Assembly (NCBI RefSeq): GCF_030580855.1 | Contig: NZ_JAUQOP010000010.1 | Coordinates: 62,001 to 126,000 of the forward strand | Origin: Pseudomonas citrullilanati | Lineage (GTDB): Bacteria; Pseudomonadota; Gammaproteobacteria; Pseudomonadales; Pseudomonadaceae | Direction: 5' to 3' | Length of the DNA: 64,000 bases | In this document: piece after piece, positions 1 through 9,231 of the stretch | How positions within the stretch are numbered: position 1 is the stretch's first letter | How the letters are laid out: each line of letters starts with the position of its first letter | The notes under the pieces: generated by a model | What the model was told of the DNA's origin: nothing | Seen by the model: the letters and a program-made list of their open reading frames with translations, nothing else | Database searches by the model: none | Translations under genes and position numbers: made by a program

Positions 1-1
1 G

Positions 2-2115
<2,114 letters not shown>

Positions 2116-2200
2116 GGCCTGATAAGGTTCTGTAACTGGTCGGGAGTGGATTCCTGCGGCATCATGGGCAAATTTTGTACGGCAGCCCAAAGGAAGCCCC

Positions 2201-2956
2201 ATGAATCTGCCTCCCCGCCAGCAACAAATCCTCGAACTGGTCCGCGAGCGCGGCTACGTCAGCATCGAGGAAATGGCGCAGTTATTCATCGTCACCCCGC
2301 AAACCATCCGCCGCGACATCAATCAACTGGCGGAAGCGAACCTGCTGCGCCGCTACCACGGCGGCGCTGCCTACGACTCCAGCGTGGAAAACACCGCCTA
2401 CGCCATGCGCGCCGACCAGATGCGCGACGAGAAGCAACGCATCGCCGAAGCCATTGCCGCCCAGATCCCCGACCACGCCTCGCTGTTCATCAACATCGGC
2501 ACCACCACCGAATCCATCGCCCGCGCGCTGCTCAACCACAACCACCTCAAGGTCATCACCAACAACCTGCACGTGGCGTCGATCCTCAGTGCCAAGGACG
2601 ACTTCGAAGTCCTGATCGCCGGCGGCAACGTGCGGCGAGACGGCGGCGTGGTAGGCCAGGCCAGCGTCGACTTCATCAACCAGTTCAAGGTCGACTTCGC
2701 CCTGGTGGGCATCAGCGGTATCGACGAGGACGGCAGCCTGCTGGATTTCGATTACCAGGAAGTGCGGGTGTCCCAGGCCATCATCGCCAACGCCCGGCAA
2801 GTGCTGCTGGCGGCGGACTCCAGCAAGTTCGGGCGCAACGCCATGGTTCGCCTGGGGCCGATCAGCCTGATCGACTGCCTGGTGACCGACCAGCAACCGG
2901 TGCCGGCCCTGGTGCAGTTGCTGAACCAGCACAAGATTCGCCTGGAAGTGGTCTGA
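2201..2956 (+). CDS. glpR: DeoR-family glycerol-3-phosphate regulon repressor
   Basis: DNA-binding repressor of the glp genes, expected to be released by glycerol 3-phosphate. The 251 residues contain an N-terminal winged helix-turn-helix (about residues 5-55, with the DeoR signature [13 protein letters not shown]) and a C-terminal isomerase-like effector domain (about 75-235, including [14 protein letters not shown] and [11 protein letters not shown]). The AAGGAAG Shine-Dalgarno lies about 5 bases before the ATG. It sits between glpK and glpD, as in other pseudomonads. Likely targets visible here are the ATGTTCG half-sites upstream of glpD. Family and context agree, so the call is firm. Confidence 0.95.
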   Translation: MNLPPRQQQILELVRERGYVSIEEMAQLFIVTPQTIRRDINQLAEANLLRRYHGGAAYDSSVENTAYAMRADQMRDEKQRIAEAIAAQIPDHASLFINIGTTTESIARALLNHNHLKVITNNLHVASILSAKDDFEVLIAGGNVRRDGGVVGQASVDFINQFKVDFALVGISGIDEDGSLLDFDYQEVRVSQAIIANARQVLLAADSSKFGRNAMVRLGPISLIDCLVTDQQPVPALVQLLNQHKIRLEVV

Positions 2957-2986
2957 GATCCCTTCAATATCCTGTGGCAAGGCTGC

Positions 2987-3075
2987 TGTGGGAGCATGGC
3001 TTGCCCGCGATGAAGGCGACACAGTTTTCTAAATAGAACGAGTTGCCTGTTTCGCGAGCAAGCTCTGCTCCCACA
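2987..3075. repeat. REP pair, family A (degenerate)
   Basis: Two inverted arms, GTGGGAGC...GCCCGCGATGAAG and CGCGAGCAAGC...GCTCCCAC, flank a central segment of roughly 40 bases. Both arms carry changes relative to the sharper copies elsewhere in the window. It sits in the glpR-glpD gap. Confidence 0.8.
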
Positions 3076-3124
3076 AATCCCTCTCACCATAAGAGCGTGC
3101 CCAAGCACTGTCTCCCTTCCTTCA

Positions 3125-3133
3125 ATGTTCGAA
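3125..3133 (+). promoter_or_regulatory. Putative GlpR half-site (distal)
   Basis: ATGTTCGAA, identical to the half-site at 3229-3237 and close to the ATGTTCG core of the E. coli GlpR operator as I recall it. It lies 104 bases upstream of the second copy in the glpD leader. The function is inferred from sequence similarity and position only. Confidence 0.4.
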
Positions 3134-3220
3134 AATCTTCCTTTCAGTTTCCCTTGATCAGTATTTTCAATCGAAGCGGACTGGCTGTCGTCGTCTTTAT
3201 GGGCTAGTATTTTCGCAAAT

Positions 3221-3240
3221 GAACATTTATGTTCGAATTC
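3221..3240 (+). promoter_or_regulatory. Putative GlpR operator before glpD
   Basis: A perfect 14-base inverted repeat, GAACATTTATGTTC (3221-3234), extends into ATGTTCGAATTC. It sits 32-51 bases upstream of the glpD start and contains the ATGTTCG core known for GlpR operators. Binding by the glpR product encoded just upstream is inferred. Confidence 0.6.
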
Positions 3241-3271
3241 AAATATTACGAAAAGAACCCGAGGCCAGCCG

Positions 3272-4810
3272 ATGCCCACTTCTACCTTGCCTACGCCCCC
3301 TCTCGCCGAAGTCTACGATGTTGCCGTCATTGGCGGCGGTATCAACGGCGTAGGGATTGCCGCGGACGCTGCCGGTCGCGGTCTTTCGGTGTTCCTTTGC
3401 GAAAAGGACGACCTGGCTAGCCATACATCGTCGGCCAGCAGCAAATTGATCCACGGCGGCCTGCGCTACCTCGAACACTATGAGTTCCGCCTGGTGCGCG
3501 AAGCGCTGGCCGAGCGCGAGGTGCTGTTGGCCAAGGCGCCGCACATCGTCAAGCAGATGCGCTTCGTGCTGCCCCACCGCCCGCACCTGCGGCCGGCCTG
3601 GATGATTCGCGCCGGCCTGTTCCTCTACGATCACCTTGGCAAGCGTGAACAGCTCGCCGGTTCCAAAAGCTTGAAATTCGGTGCCGACAGCGCGCTGAAA
3701 AGCGAGATCACCAAAGGCTTCGAGTACTCCGACTGTTGGGTCGACGACGCGCGCCTGGTGGTACTCAACGCCATGGCCGCCCGGGAAAAAGGCGCCCACC
3801 TCCACACGCGCACCCGCTGCGTGAACGCCCGTCGCAGCAAAGGGTTGTGGCACCTGCACCTGGAGCGCGCCGACGGCAGCCTGTTTTCGATTCGCGCCAA
3901 GGCCCTGGTGAACGCCGCCGGTCCGTGGGTCGCCAAGTTCATTCGTGACGACCTGAAGATGGAATCGCCCTACGGCATCCGCCTGATCCAGGGCAGCCAC
4001 CTGATCGTGCCGAAACTCTATGAAGGCGAACATGCGCACATTCTTCAGAACGAAGACCAGCGCATCGTGTTCACCATTCCGTACTTGAACCAGTTCACCC
4101 TGATCGGCACCACCGATCGCGAATACACCGGTGATCCGGCCAAAGTGGCCATCACCGAGGGCGAAACCGACTACCTGCTGAAGGTGGTCAACGCCCACTT
4201 CAAGAAACAGATCGGTCGCGACGACATCCTGCACAGCTATTCCGGTGTGCGGCCGCTGTGCAACGACGAATCCGACAACCCCTCGGCCGTGACCCGGGAC
4301 TACACCCTGGCACTCTCCGGCGGTGGCGAGGAAGCGCCCTTGCTCTCGGTGTTCGGCGGCAAGCTGACCACCTACCGCAAGCTGGCCGAGTCGGCCATGG
4401 CCCTGCTGGCCCCGTACTTCACCCAGATGCGCCCGAGCTGGACCGCCATCGCCACGCTTCCCGGCGGCGAGAACATGACCACCCCGCAAGCGCTGTGCTC
4501 GGCCATCCGCGACAAGTTCGACTGGCTGCCGACCGAGATCGCTCGTCGCTGGGCCACCACCTACGGCAGCCGCACCTGGCGCATGCTGGAAGGCGTGCAC
4601 ACCCTTGCCGACCTGGGCGAACACCTCGGCGCGGGGCTCTATACCCGCGAAGTCGACTACCTGTGCAGCGATGAATGGGCCGTCGATGCCCAGGACATCC
4701 TCTGGCGCCGCAGCAAACTGGGCTTGTTCACCACCCCGGCCGAACAGGAAAAACTGCAGCAATACCTGGAAAAGGTCGAGCATAACCGCCGCAAGATCGA
4801 AGCGGCGTGA
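3272..4810 (+). CDS. glpD: Aerobic glycerol-3-phosphate dehydrogenase
   Basis: FAD-dependent, membrane-associated enzyme that oxidises sn-glycerol 3-phosphate to dihydroxyacetone phosphate and passes electrons to the quinone pool. The protein has 512 residues. The N-terminal Rossmann FAD fold is clear (AVIGGGINGVGIAADAAGRG, about residues 17-37), followed by the substrate-site region SSKLIHGGLRYLEHYEF and the C-terminal FGGKLTTYRKLAE signature. It completes the glycerol pathway begun by glpF and glpK. It has its own leader of about 315 bases with putative GlpR sites, so it is probably a separate transcription unit under GlpR. Confidence 0.97.
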   Translation: MPTSTLPTPPLAEVYDVAVIGGGINGVGIAADAAGRGLSVFLCEKDDLASHTSSASSKLIHGGLRYLEHYEFRLVREALAEREVLLAKAPHIVKQMRFVLPHRPHLRPAWMIRAGLFLYDHLGKREQLAGSKSLKFGADSALKSEITKGFEYSDCWVDDARLVVLNAMAAREKGAHLHTRTRCVNARRSKGLWHLHLERADGSLFSIRAKALVNAAGPWVAKFIRDDLKMESPYGIRLIQGSHLIVPKLYEGEHAHILQNEDQRIVFTIPYLNQFTLIGTTDREYTGDPAKVAITEGETDYLLKVVNAHFKKQIGRDDILHSYSGVRPLCNDESDNPSAVTRDYTLALSGGGEEAPLLSVFGGKLTTYRKLAESAMALLAPYFTQMRPSWTAIATLPGGENMTTPQALCSAIRDKFDWLPTEIARRWATTYGSRTWRMLEGVHTLADLGEHLGAGLYTREVDYLCSDEWAVDAQDILWRRSKLGLFTTPAEQEKLQQYLEKVEHNRRKIEAA

Positions 4811-4978
4811 ACCTCGTCCTCCCAAGGGAGGACGTCCCCACCGGCCAACAGGAGGTGTTTTCGACCAACGGTAGCTCAGGCGCGTAATACCTGGCATTTC
4901 TACCAGTACCCAGCTTCGATAACGACTCTTAGGATGAACGTGCCATGACCGATGGTATTTCATCCCGGAGAGTCTGTT

Positions 4979-5374
4979 ATGTCTGCCAAAGTTGGATCTA
5001 CCCCACCCAGTGGCCAAAACAAGGCGATCATTCCTTCCCCGCCTCGAGAGCTTACCCAGCAGGGAGGCACCAAATACTCGCTCGTGCTGGGGTGGCTAAT
5101 CTCGGCGAACGCCGCCCCATCCGACATTATCGCCCACACGTTCAAGGTCGTTGACAAGAATACTGGCCAGGAGCAACCGACCCCGGCAACCACGGTGGCG
5201 CCGGGGCCCAATGGATGGTATCGGCATGAAATCAATGTCAGCGGCTTGAATGTCCCCCTATATTACCTGGTTAAAGTTCGGGCACAGGGCACCGACGGGA
5301 ACTACGGTGAATACTGCCCTGAAGTAGAGTTCCGGACCTACCCGGAATCCACGGACACAGAAACCACCCCGTAA
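4979..5374 (+). CDS. Small hypothetical protein, possibly fibronectin type III-like
   Basis: I do not recognise this 131-residue protein. The chosen ATG has a GGAGAG Shine-Dalgarno 6 bases upstream; an earlier in-frame ATG at 4952 has none. There is no signal peptide or membrane segment. Residues 1-25 are Pro/Ser/Lys-rich and look disordered. The remainder (YSLVLGWLI..., HTFKVVDKNTG..., WYRHEINVSGL, YYLVKVRAQGTDGNYGEYCPEVEFRTYP) alternates like a single beta-sandwich, with a strand pattern that resembles an Fn3 domain. It stands alone between glpD and the aat operon, with more than 400 bases after it. The fold is my inference and the function is unknown. Confidence 0.7.
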   Translation: MSAKVGSTPPSGQNKAIIPSPPRELTQQGGTKYSLVLGWLISANAAPSDIIAHTFKVVDKNTGQEQPTPATTVAPGPNGWYRHEINVSGLNVPLYYLVKVRAQGTDGNYGEYCPEVEFRTYPESTDTETTP

Positions 5375-5553
5375 ACCTTCGTGGCGATGCAGGAACATTT
5401 CGGCGCGCCTCTTCAAAAGGCTGCGCAGGCATTCACTTGGCGCAAGCAACCGAGCAGATGGGGATGACACCTTGCGTGCATCCCCAACCATCTTCATGCC
5501 CCCGGCGCCCGCACACTTCAGACACCTCGCGACCCGCCCAGCTGTCGTCGCCA

Positions 5554-5567
5554 TTCGGTTTTCCGAA
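5554..5567 (+). promoter_or_regulatory. AauR-type operator 1
   Basis: TTCGGTTTTCCGAA, an exact match to the inverted repeat TTCGG-N4-CCGAA that I recall as the AauR site of P. putida. It lies about 110 bases upstream of a sigma-54 promoter, typical enhancer geometry. The aauR gene is in the same cluster (11130-12458). Confidence 0.75.
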
Positions 5568-5585
5568 CGAAGCTGAAAGCCTTCA

Positions 5586-5599
5586 TTCGACGAACCGAA
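5586..5599 (+). promoter_or_regulatory. AauR-type operator 2
   Basis: TTCGACGAACCGAA matches TTCGG-N4-CCGAA with one mismatch. Its centre is 32 bases (about three helical turns) from operator 1, so both would face the same side of the helix, as expected for cooperative enhancer sites. Confidence 0.6.
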
Positions 5600-5675
5600 C
5601 AGCAACCCGCTTTCCAGGTCCTGGAAAAATAAAAAATACTTTTAAAATCAATCACAAAGCCTATTGGTAGGCTCC

Positions 5676-5691
5676 TGGCACGAGTCATGCT
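5676..5691 (+). promoter_or_regulatory. Sigma-54 promoter of the aat operon
   Basis: TGGCACGAGTCATGCT contains the invariant GG and GC separated by exactly 10 bases, and the -24 half TGGCACG is consensus. It lies about 120 bases before aatJ and downstream of two AauR-type sites. The rest of the gap 5375-5809 shows an A/T-rich stretch (5628-5660) between operators and promoter and no coding signal. Confidence 0.8.
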
Positions 5692-5809
5692 CTACACTCC
5701 TTCGAGACGAATGCCTGCATGCCAACACAACAGGAGCTGCCAGGCGTTTCGAAGCACTCAGGGCCGACGTACCGGCTGAAATAAAAAAAACAATGTCGAG
5801 GAAACATCG

Positions 5810-6724
5810 ATGCGCATCGTTCCCCATCTCCTGGGCGCAGCCATTGCTGCCGCTCTGATCAGCACCCCGGTTTTCGCCGCCGAACTGACCGGCACGCTGA
5901 AGAAGATCAAAGAGTCCGGCGTCATCACGCTTGGGCATCGCGACGCTTCCATTCCGTTCTCCTACATCGCGGACGCTTCCGGCAAGCCAGTGGGCTACTC
6001 CCACGACATCCAGCTGAAAGTCGTCGAAGCGCTGAAAAAAGACCTGGACCTGCCGAACCTGCAGGTCAAGTACAACCTGGTGACCTCGCAGACCCGTATC
6101 CCGCTGGTACAGAACGGCACCGTGGACCTGGAGTGCGGCTCCACCACCAACAACGTCGAGCGCCAGCAGCAAGTCGACTTCTCCGTGGGCATCTTCGAGA
6201 TCGGCACCCGCCTGCTCTCCAAGAAAGACTCCAAGTACAAGGATTTCGACGACCTCAAGGGCAAGAACGTCGTGACCACCGCCGGCACCACCTCCGAGCG
6301 CCTGCTCAAGGCCATGAACGCCGACAAGCAGATGGGCATGAACGTCATCTCGGCCAAGGACCACGGCGAATCCTTCCAGATGCTGGAATCGGGCCGCGCC
6401 GTCGCGTTCATGATGGACGACGCCCTGCTGGCCGGTGAAGCCGCCAAGGCCAAGAAGGCCGACGACTGGGCCGTTACCGGTACGCCACAGTCCTACGAGA
6501 TCTACGGCTGCATGATGCGCAAGGGCGACGAGCCGTTCAAAAAGGCTGTGGATGACGCCATCAAGGCCACCTACGCGTCGGGCGAGATCAACAAGATCTA
6601 CGACAAGTGGTTCACCCAGCCAATCCCGCCGAAAAACCTGAACCTGAACTTCCCGATGAGCGACGAGCTCAAGGCCCTGATCGCCAATCCGACCGACAAA
6701 GCGGCTGACGACAAGAAGTCCTGA
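5810..6724 (+). CDS. aatJ: Glutamate/aspartate ABC transporter, periplasmic binding protein
   Basis: Solute-binding protein of family 3 that captures acidic amino acids in the periplasm for the AatQMP transporter. It has 304 residues with a Sec signal peptide (about 1-23, ending ...STPVFAA). The amino-acid-binding core follows: GVITLGHRDASIPFSYI, LECGSTTNNVERQQQVDFSVGIF and the closing region DEPFKKAVDDAI. The start has a GAGGAA Shine-Dalgarno. It is the first gene of the cluster aatJ-aatQ-aatM-aatP-aauS-aauR and lies behind AauR-type operators and a sigma-54 promoter. It is equivalent to E. coli GltI. High confidence on family; acidic amino acid specificity comes from context and resemblance. 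Confidence 0.94.
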   Translation: MRIVPHLLGAAIAAALISTPVFAAELTGTLKKIKESGVITLGHRDASIPFSYIADASGKPVGYSHDIQLKVVEALKKDLDLPNLQVKYNLVTSQTRIPLVQNGTVDLECGSTTNNVERQQQVDFSVGIFEIGTRLLSKKDSKYKDFDDLKGKNVVTTAGTTSERLLKAMNADKQMGMNVISAKDHGESFQMLESGRAVAFMMDDALLAGEAAKAKKADDWAVTGTPQSYEIYGCMMRKGDEPFKKAVDDAIKATYASGEINKIYDKWFTQPIPPKNLNLNFPMSDELKALIANPTDKAADDKKS

Positions 6725-6746
6725 TTTTTCTGACTAACCTTATCTC

Positions 6747-6770
6747 CTGAAGGGGCTCCCGCCCTTTCAG
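6747..6770 (+). terminator. Stem-loop between aatJ and aatQ
   Basis: CTGAAGGGG pairs with CCCTTTCAG around a short loop, with one bulge. No run of T follows, so it more likely slows RNA decay or partly attenuates transcription than ends it. Excess binding protein over permease is the usual outcome of such loops in ABC operons. Confidence 0.5.
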
Positions 6771-6838
6771 GGGATGGTCACTCCCTGCTGGCATATCTGG
6801 AAACACTCGAACGGTGGTTGTCGAGCCGATCGCGTGTG

Positions 6839-6858
6839 CCTGGCCTTCGAAGGCCAGG
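6839..6858. repeat. Perfect 20-base palindrome in the aatJ-aatQ gap
   Basis: CCTGGCCTTCGAAGGCCAGG is self-complementary over its full length. In RNA it would fold as a strong hairpin 61 bases before aatQ. It could be an RNA-stability or processing element or a dyad protein site. No T-run follows it. Confidence 0.7.
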
Positions 6859-6919
6859 GAGGGAACGGAGCTTCCCCAGGCGGGCATTTGCATATCGAAC
6901 GATCTGAGGGGAGACCCTA

Positions 6920-7666
6920 ATGAATTACAACTGGGACTGGGGCGTGTTCTTCAAGTCCACCGGCGTGGGCAGCGAGACGTATCTCGACTGGTACATCGCC
7001 GGCCTGGGCTGGACCATCGCCATCGCCGTCGTCGCCTGGATCATCGCCCTGCTGCTGGGCTCGATCCTGGGTGTGATGCGCACCGTGCCGAACCGGCTGG
7101 TGTCGGGCATCGCCACCTGCTACGTGGAGCTTTTCCGTAACGTGCCGCTGCTGGTTCAGCTGTTCATCTGGTACTTCCTGGTGCCCGACCTGCTGCCGGA
7201 AAACCTGCAGGAGTGGTACAAGCAGGACCTGAACCCGACCACCTCGGCCTACCTGAGCGTCGTAGTGTGCCTGGGGTTGTTCACCGCCGCACGGGTGTGC
7301 GAACAGGTGCGCACCGGTATCCAGGCGCTGCCCCGCGGCCAGGAATCCGCCGCCCGCGCCATGGGCTTCAAGCTGCCGCAGATCTACTGGAACGTGCTGC
7401 TGCCCCAAGCGTATCGGATCATCATTCCGCCGCTGACCTCGGAATTCCTCAACGTCTTCAAGAACTCCTCCGTGGCCTCGCTGATCGGCCTGATGGAGCT
7501 GCTCGCGCAGACCAAGCAGACCGCCGAGTTCTCCGCCAACCTGTTCGAAGCCTTTACCCTGGCGACGCTGATCTACTTCACCTTGAACATGAGCCTGATG
7601 CTGCTCATGCGCATGGTCGAGAAGAAAGTCGCGGTGCCCGGCCTGATCTCCGTGGGGGGTAAATGA
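6920..7666 (+). CDS. aatQ: Glutamate/aspartate ABC transporter permease
   Basis: Inner-membrane subunit of the acidic amino acid importer (HisM/GltJ type). It has 248 residues with several membrane spans (for example about 27-55, 66-100 and 195-230). The EAA loop that contacts the ATPase is visible as ESAARAMGFKLPQIYWNVLLPQA. The leader carries a GAGGGGAG-type Shine-Dalgarno. The stop overlaps the aatM start in ATGA, so the two permeases are translationally coupled and likely form a heterodimer. Confidence 0.94.
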   Translation: MNYNWDWGVFFKSTGVGSETYLDWYIAGLGWTIAIAVVAWIIALLLGSILGVMRTVPNRLVSGIATCYVELFRNVPLLVQLFIWYFLVPDLLPENLQEWYKQDLNPTTSAYLSVVVCLGLFTAARVCEQVRTGIQALPRGQESAARAMGFKLPQIYWNVLLPQAYRIIIPPLTSEFLNVFKNSSVASLIGLMELLAQTKQTAEFSANLFEAFTLATLIYFTLNMSLMLLMRMVEKKVAVPGLISVGGK

Positions 7667-8337
7667 TGGAATTCGATTTCAGTGGTGTCGTCCCGGCCAT
7701 TCCCGGCCTGTGGAACGGCATGGTGATGACCTTGAAGCTGATGGCCCTGGGCGTCATCGGCGGCATCATCCTGGGGACGATCCTGGCGCTGATGCGCCTG
7801 TCCCACAACAAGCTGGTCTCCAACATCGCCGGCGCCTACGTCAACTACTTCCGCTCCATCCCGCTGCTGCTGGTGATCACCTGGTTCTACCTGGCGGTGC
7901 CGTTCGTGCTGCGCTGGATCACGGGCGAAGACACGCCGATCGGGGCATTCGGCTCCTGCGTCGTGGCGTTCATGATGTTCGAGGCGGCGTACTTCTGCGA
8001 AATCGTGCGGGCCGGCGTGCAGTCGATCCCCAAGGGCCAGATGGGTGCCGCCCAGGCGCTGGGCATGAACTATGGCCAGACCATGCGCCTGATCATCCTG
8101 CCCCAGGCGTTTCGCAAGATGACCCCGCTGCTGTTGCAGCAGAGCATCATCCTGTTTCAGGACACCTCGCTGGTCTACACGGTCGGCCTGGTGGACTTCC
8201 TCAATGCTTCGCGGGCCAATGGCGACATCATCGGCCGCTCCAATGAGTTCCTGATCGTCGCAGGTCTCGTGTACTTCACAATCAGCTTTGCCGCCTCGCT
8301 GCTGGTCAAGCGTCTGCAAAAAAGGTTCGCCGTATGA
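7663..8337 (+). CDS. aatM: Glutamate/aspartate ABC transporter permease
   Basis: Second permease of the importer (GltK type), 224 residues. The membrane spans are clear from the start ([31 protein letters not shown]), and the EAA loop reads [27 protein letters not shown]. The first ATG overlaps the aatQ stop by 4 bases (a second ATG follows at 7666), and its own stop overlaps the aatP start. Tight overlaps on both sides indicate equimolar production with AatQ and AatP. Confidence 0.94.
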   Translation: MMEFDFSGVVPAIPGLWNGMVMTLKLMALGVIGGIILGTILALMRLSHNKLVSNIAGAYVNYFRSIPLLLVITWFYLAVPFVLRWITGEDTPIGAFGSCVVAFMMFEAAYFCEIVRAGVQSIPKGQMGAAQALGMNYGQTMRLIILPQAFRKMTPLLLQQSIILFQDTSLVYTVGLVDFLNASRANGDIIGRSNEFLIVAGLVYFTISFAASLLVKRLQKRFAV

Positions 8338-9068
8338 TCTCTATCAAGAACATCAACAAGTGGTATGGGGACTTCCAGGTACTGACCAATTGCAGCACCG
8401 AGGTCAGCAAAGGCGAGGTGGTGGTGGTGTGCGGCCCTTCGGGTTCGGGCAAGTCCACGCTGATCAAGTGCGTGAACGCCCTGGAACCGTTCCAGAAAGG
8501 CGACATCGTGGTCGATGGCACGTCCATCGCCGACCCGAAGACCAACCTGCCGAAATTGCGTTCGCGGGTGGGCATGGTGTTCCAGCACTTCGAACTGTTC
8601 CCGCACCTGACCATCACCGAAAACCTGACCATCGCGCAGATCAAGGTGCTGGGCCGCAGCAAGGAAGAGGCCACCAAGAAAGGCCTGCAACTGCTTGAGC
8701 GCGTCGGCCTTTCGGCCCATGCCCACAAGCACCCGGGCCAGCTCTCCGGCGGCCAGCAGCAGCGCGTGGCGATTGCCCGTGCCCTGGCGATGGACCCGGT
8801 GGTGATGCTGTTCGACGAACCGACCTCGGCCCTCGACCCGGAAATGGTCAACGAGGTGCTCGACGTCATGGTGCAACTGGCCCACGAAGGCATGACCATG
8901 ATGTGCGTCACCCACGAAATGGGCTTCGCCCGCAAAGTGGCGAACCGGGTGATCTTCATGGACCAGGGCCAGATCATCGAGGACTGCAAGAAGGAAGAGT
9001 TCTTCGGCGACATCAGTGCCCGCTCCGAACGTGCGCAGCATTTCCTTGAGAAAATCCTGCAGCACTAA
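8334..9068 (+). CDS. aatP: Glutamate/aspartate ABC transporter ATP-binding protein
   Basis: Cytoplasmic ATPase that drives AatQM. It has 244 residues with all ABC motifs in order: Walker [10 protein letters not shown] (about residue 34), Q-loop [13 protein letters not shown], signature [15 protein letters not shown], Walker [15 protein letters not shown] and H-loop VTHEMGFA. The start overlaps the aatM stop (ATGA). It is followed by a REP pair and then by the regulatory genes aauS and aauR on the same strand. It is equivalent to GltL. Confidence 0.96.
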   Translation: MISIKNINKWYGDFQVLTNCSTEVSKGEVVVVCGPSGSGKSTLIKCVNALEPFQKGDIVVDGTSIADPKTNLPKLRSRVGMVFQHFELFPHLTITENLTIAQIKVLGRSKEEATKKGLQLLERVGLSAHAHKHPGQLSGGQQQRVAIARALAMDPVVMLFDEPTSALDPEMVNEVLDVMVQLAHEGMTMMCVTHEMGFARKVANRVIFMDQGQIIEDCKKEEFFGDISARSERAQHFLEKILQH

Positions 9069-9086
9069 GCAACACCGCTCCAATCC

Positions 9087-9176
9087 TGTGGGAGCGAGCT
9101 TGCTCGCGATAGCGGACCGACATTCAGCATCCCTGTTGACTGTGCTGCCCTCATCGCGAGCAAGCTCGCTCCCACA
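9087..9176. repeat. REP pair, family A
   Basis: Arm TGTGGGAGCGAGCTTGCTCG (9087-9106) is repeated in inverse as CGAGCAAGCTCGCTCCCACA at the far end, with about 45 bases of unrelated sequence between them. It sits between aatP and aauS and may form a large stem that stabilises the transporter mRNA. Confidence 0.92.
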
Positions 9177-9231
9177 AGGGGGTAGTGTTGGCTTTGTCGA
9201 TTTGTGTTGTGGTTGACCCAAGGCTTCTGTG

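Noticed and set aside
4815..4834. CGTCCTCCC-AA-GGGAGGACG as terminator of glpD
   Set aside because: The arms are perfect but the loop is too tight without losing a pair and no T-run follows, so termination is not supported. It may still be an RNA 3' stabiliser.
9087..9176. Repeated 24-base arms around a 40-base centre as a CRISPR-like unit
   Set aside because: The arms are inverted, not direct, occur as isolated pairs, and no cas genes are present; they are REP elements.
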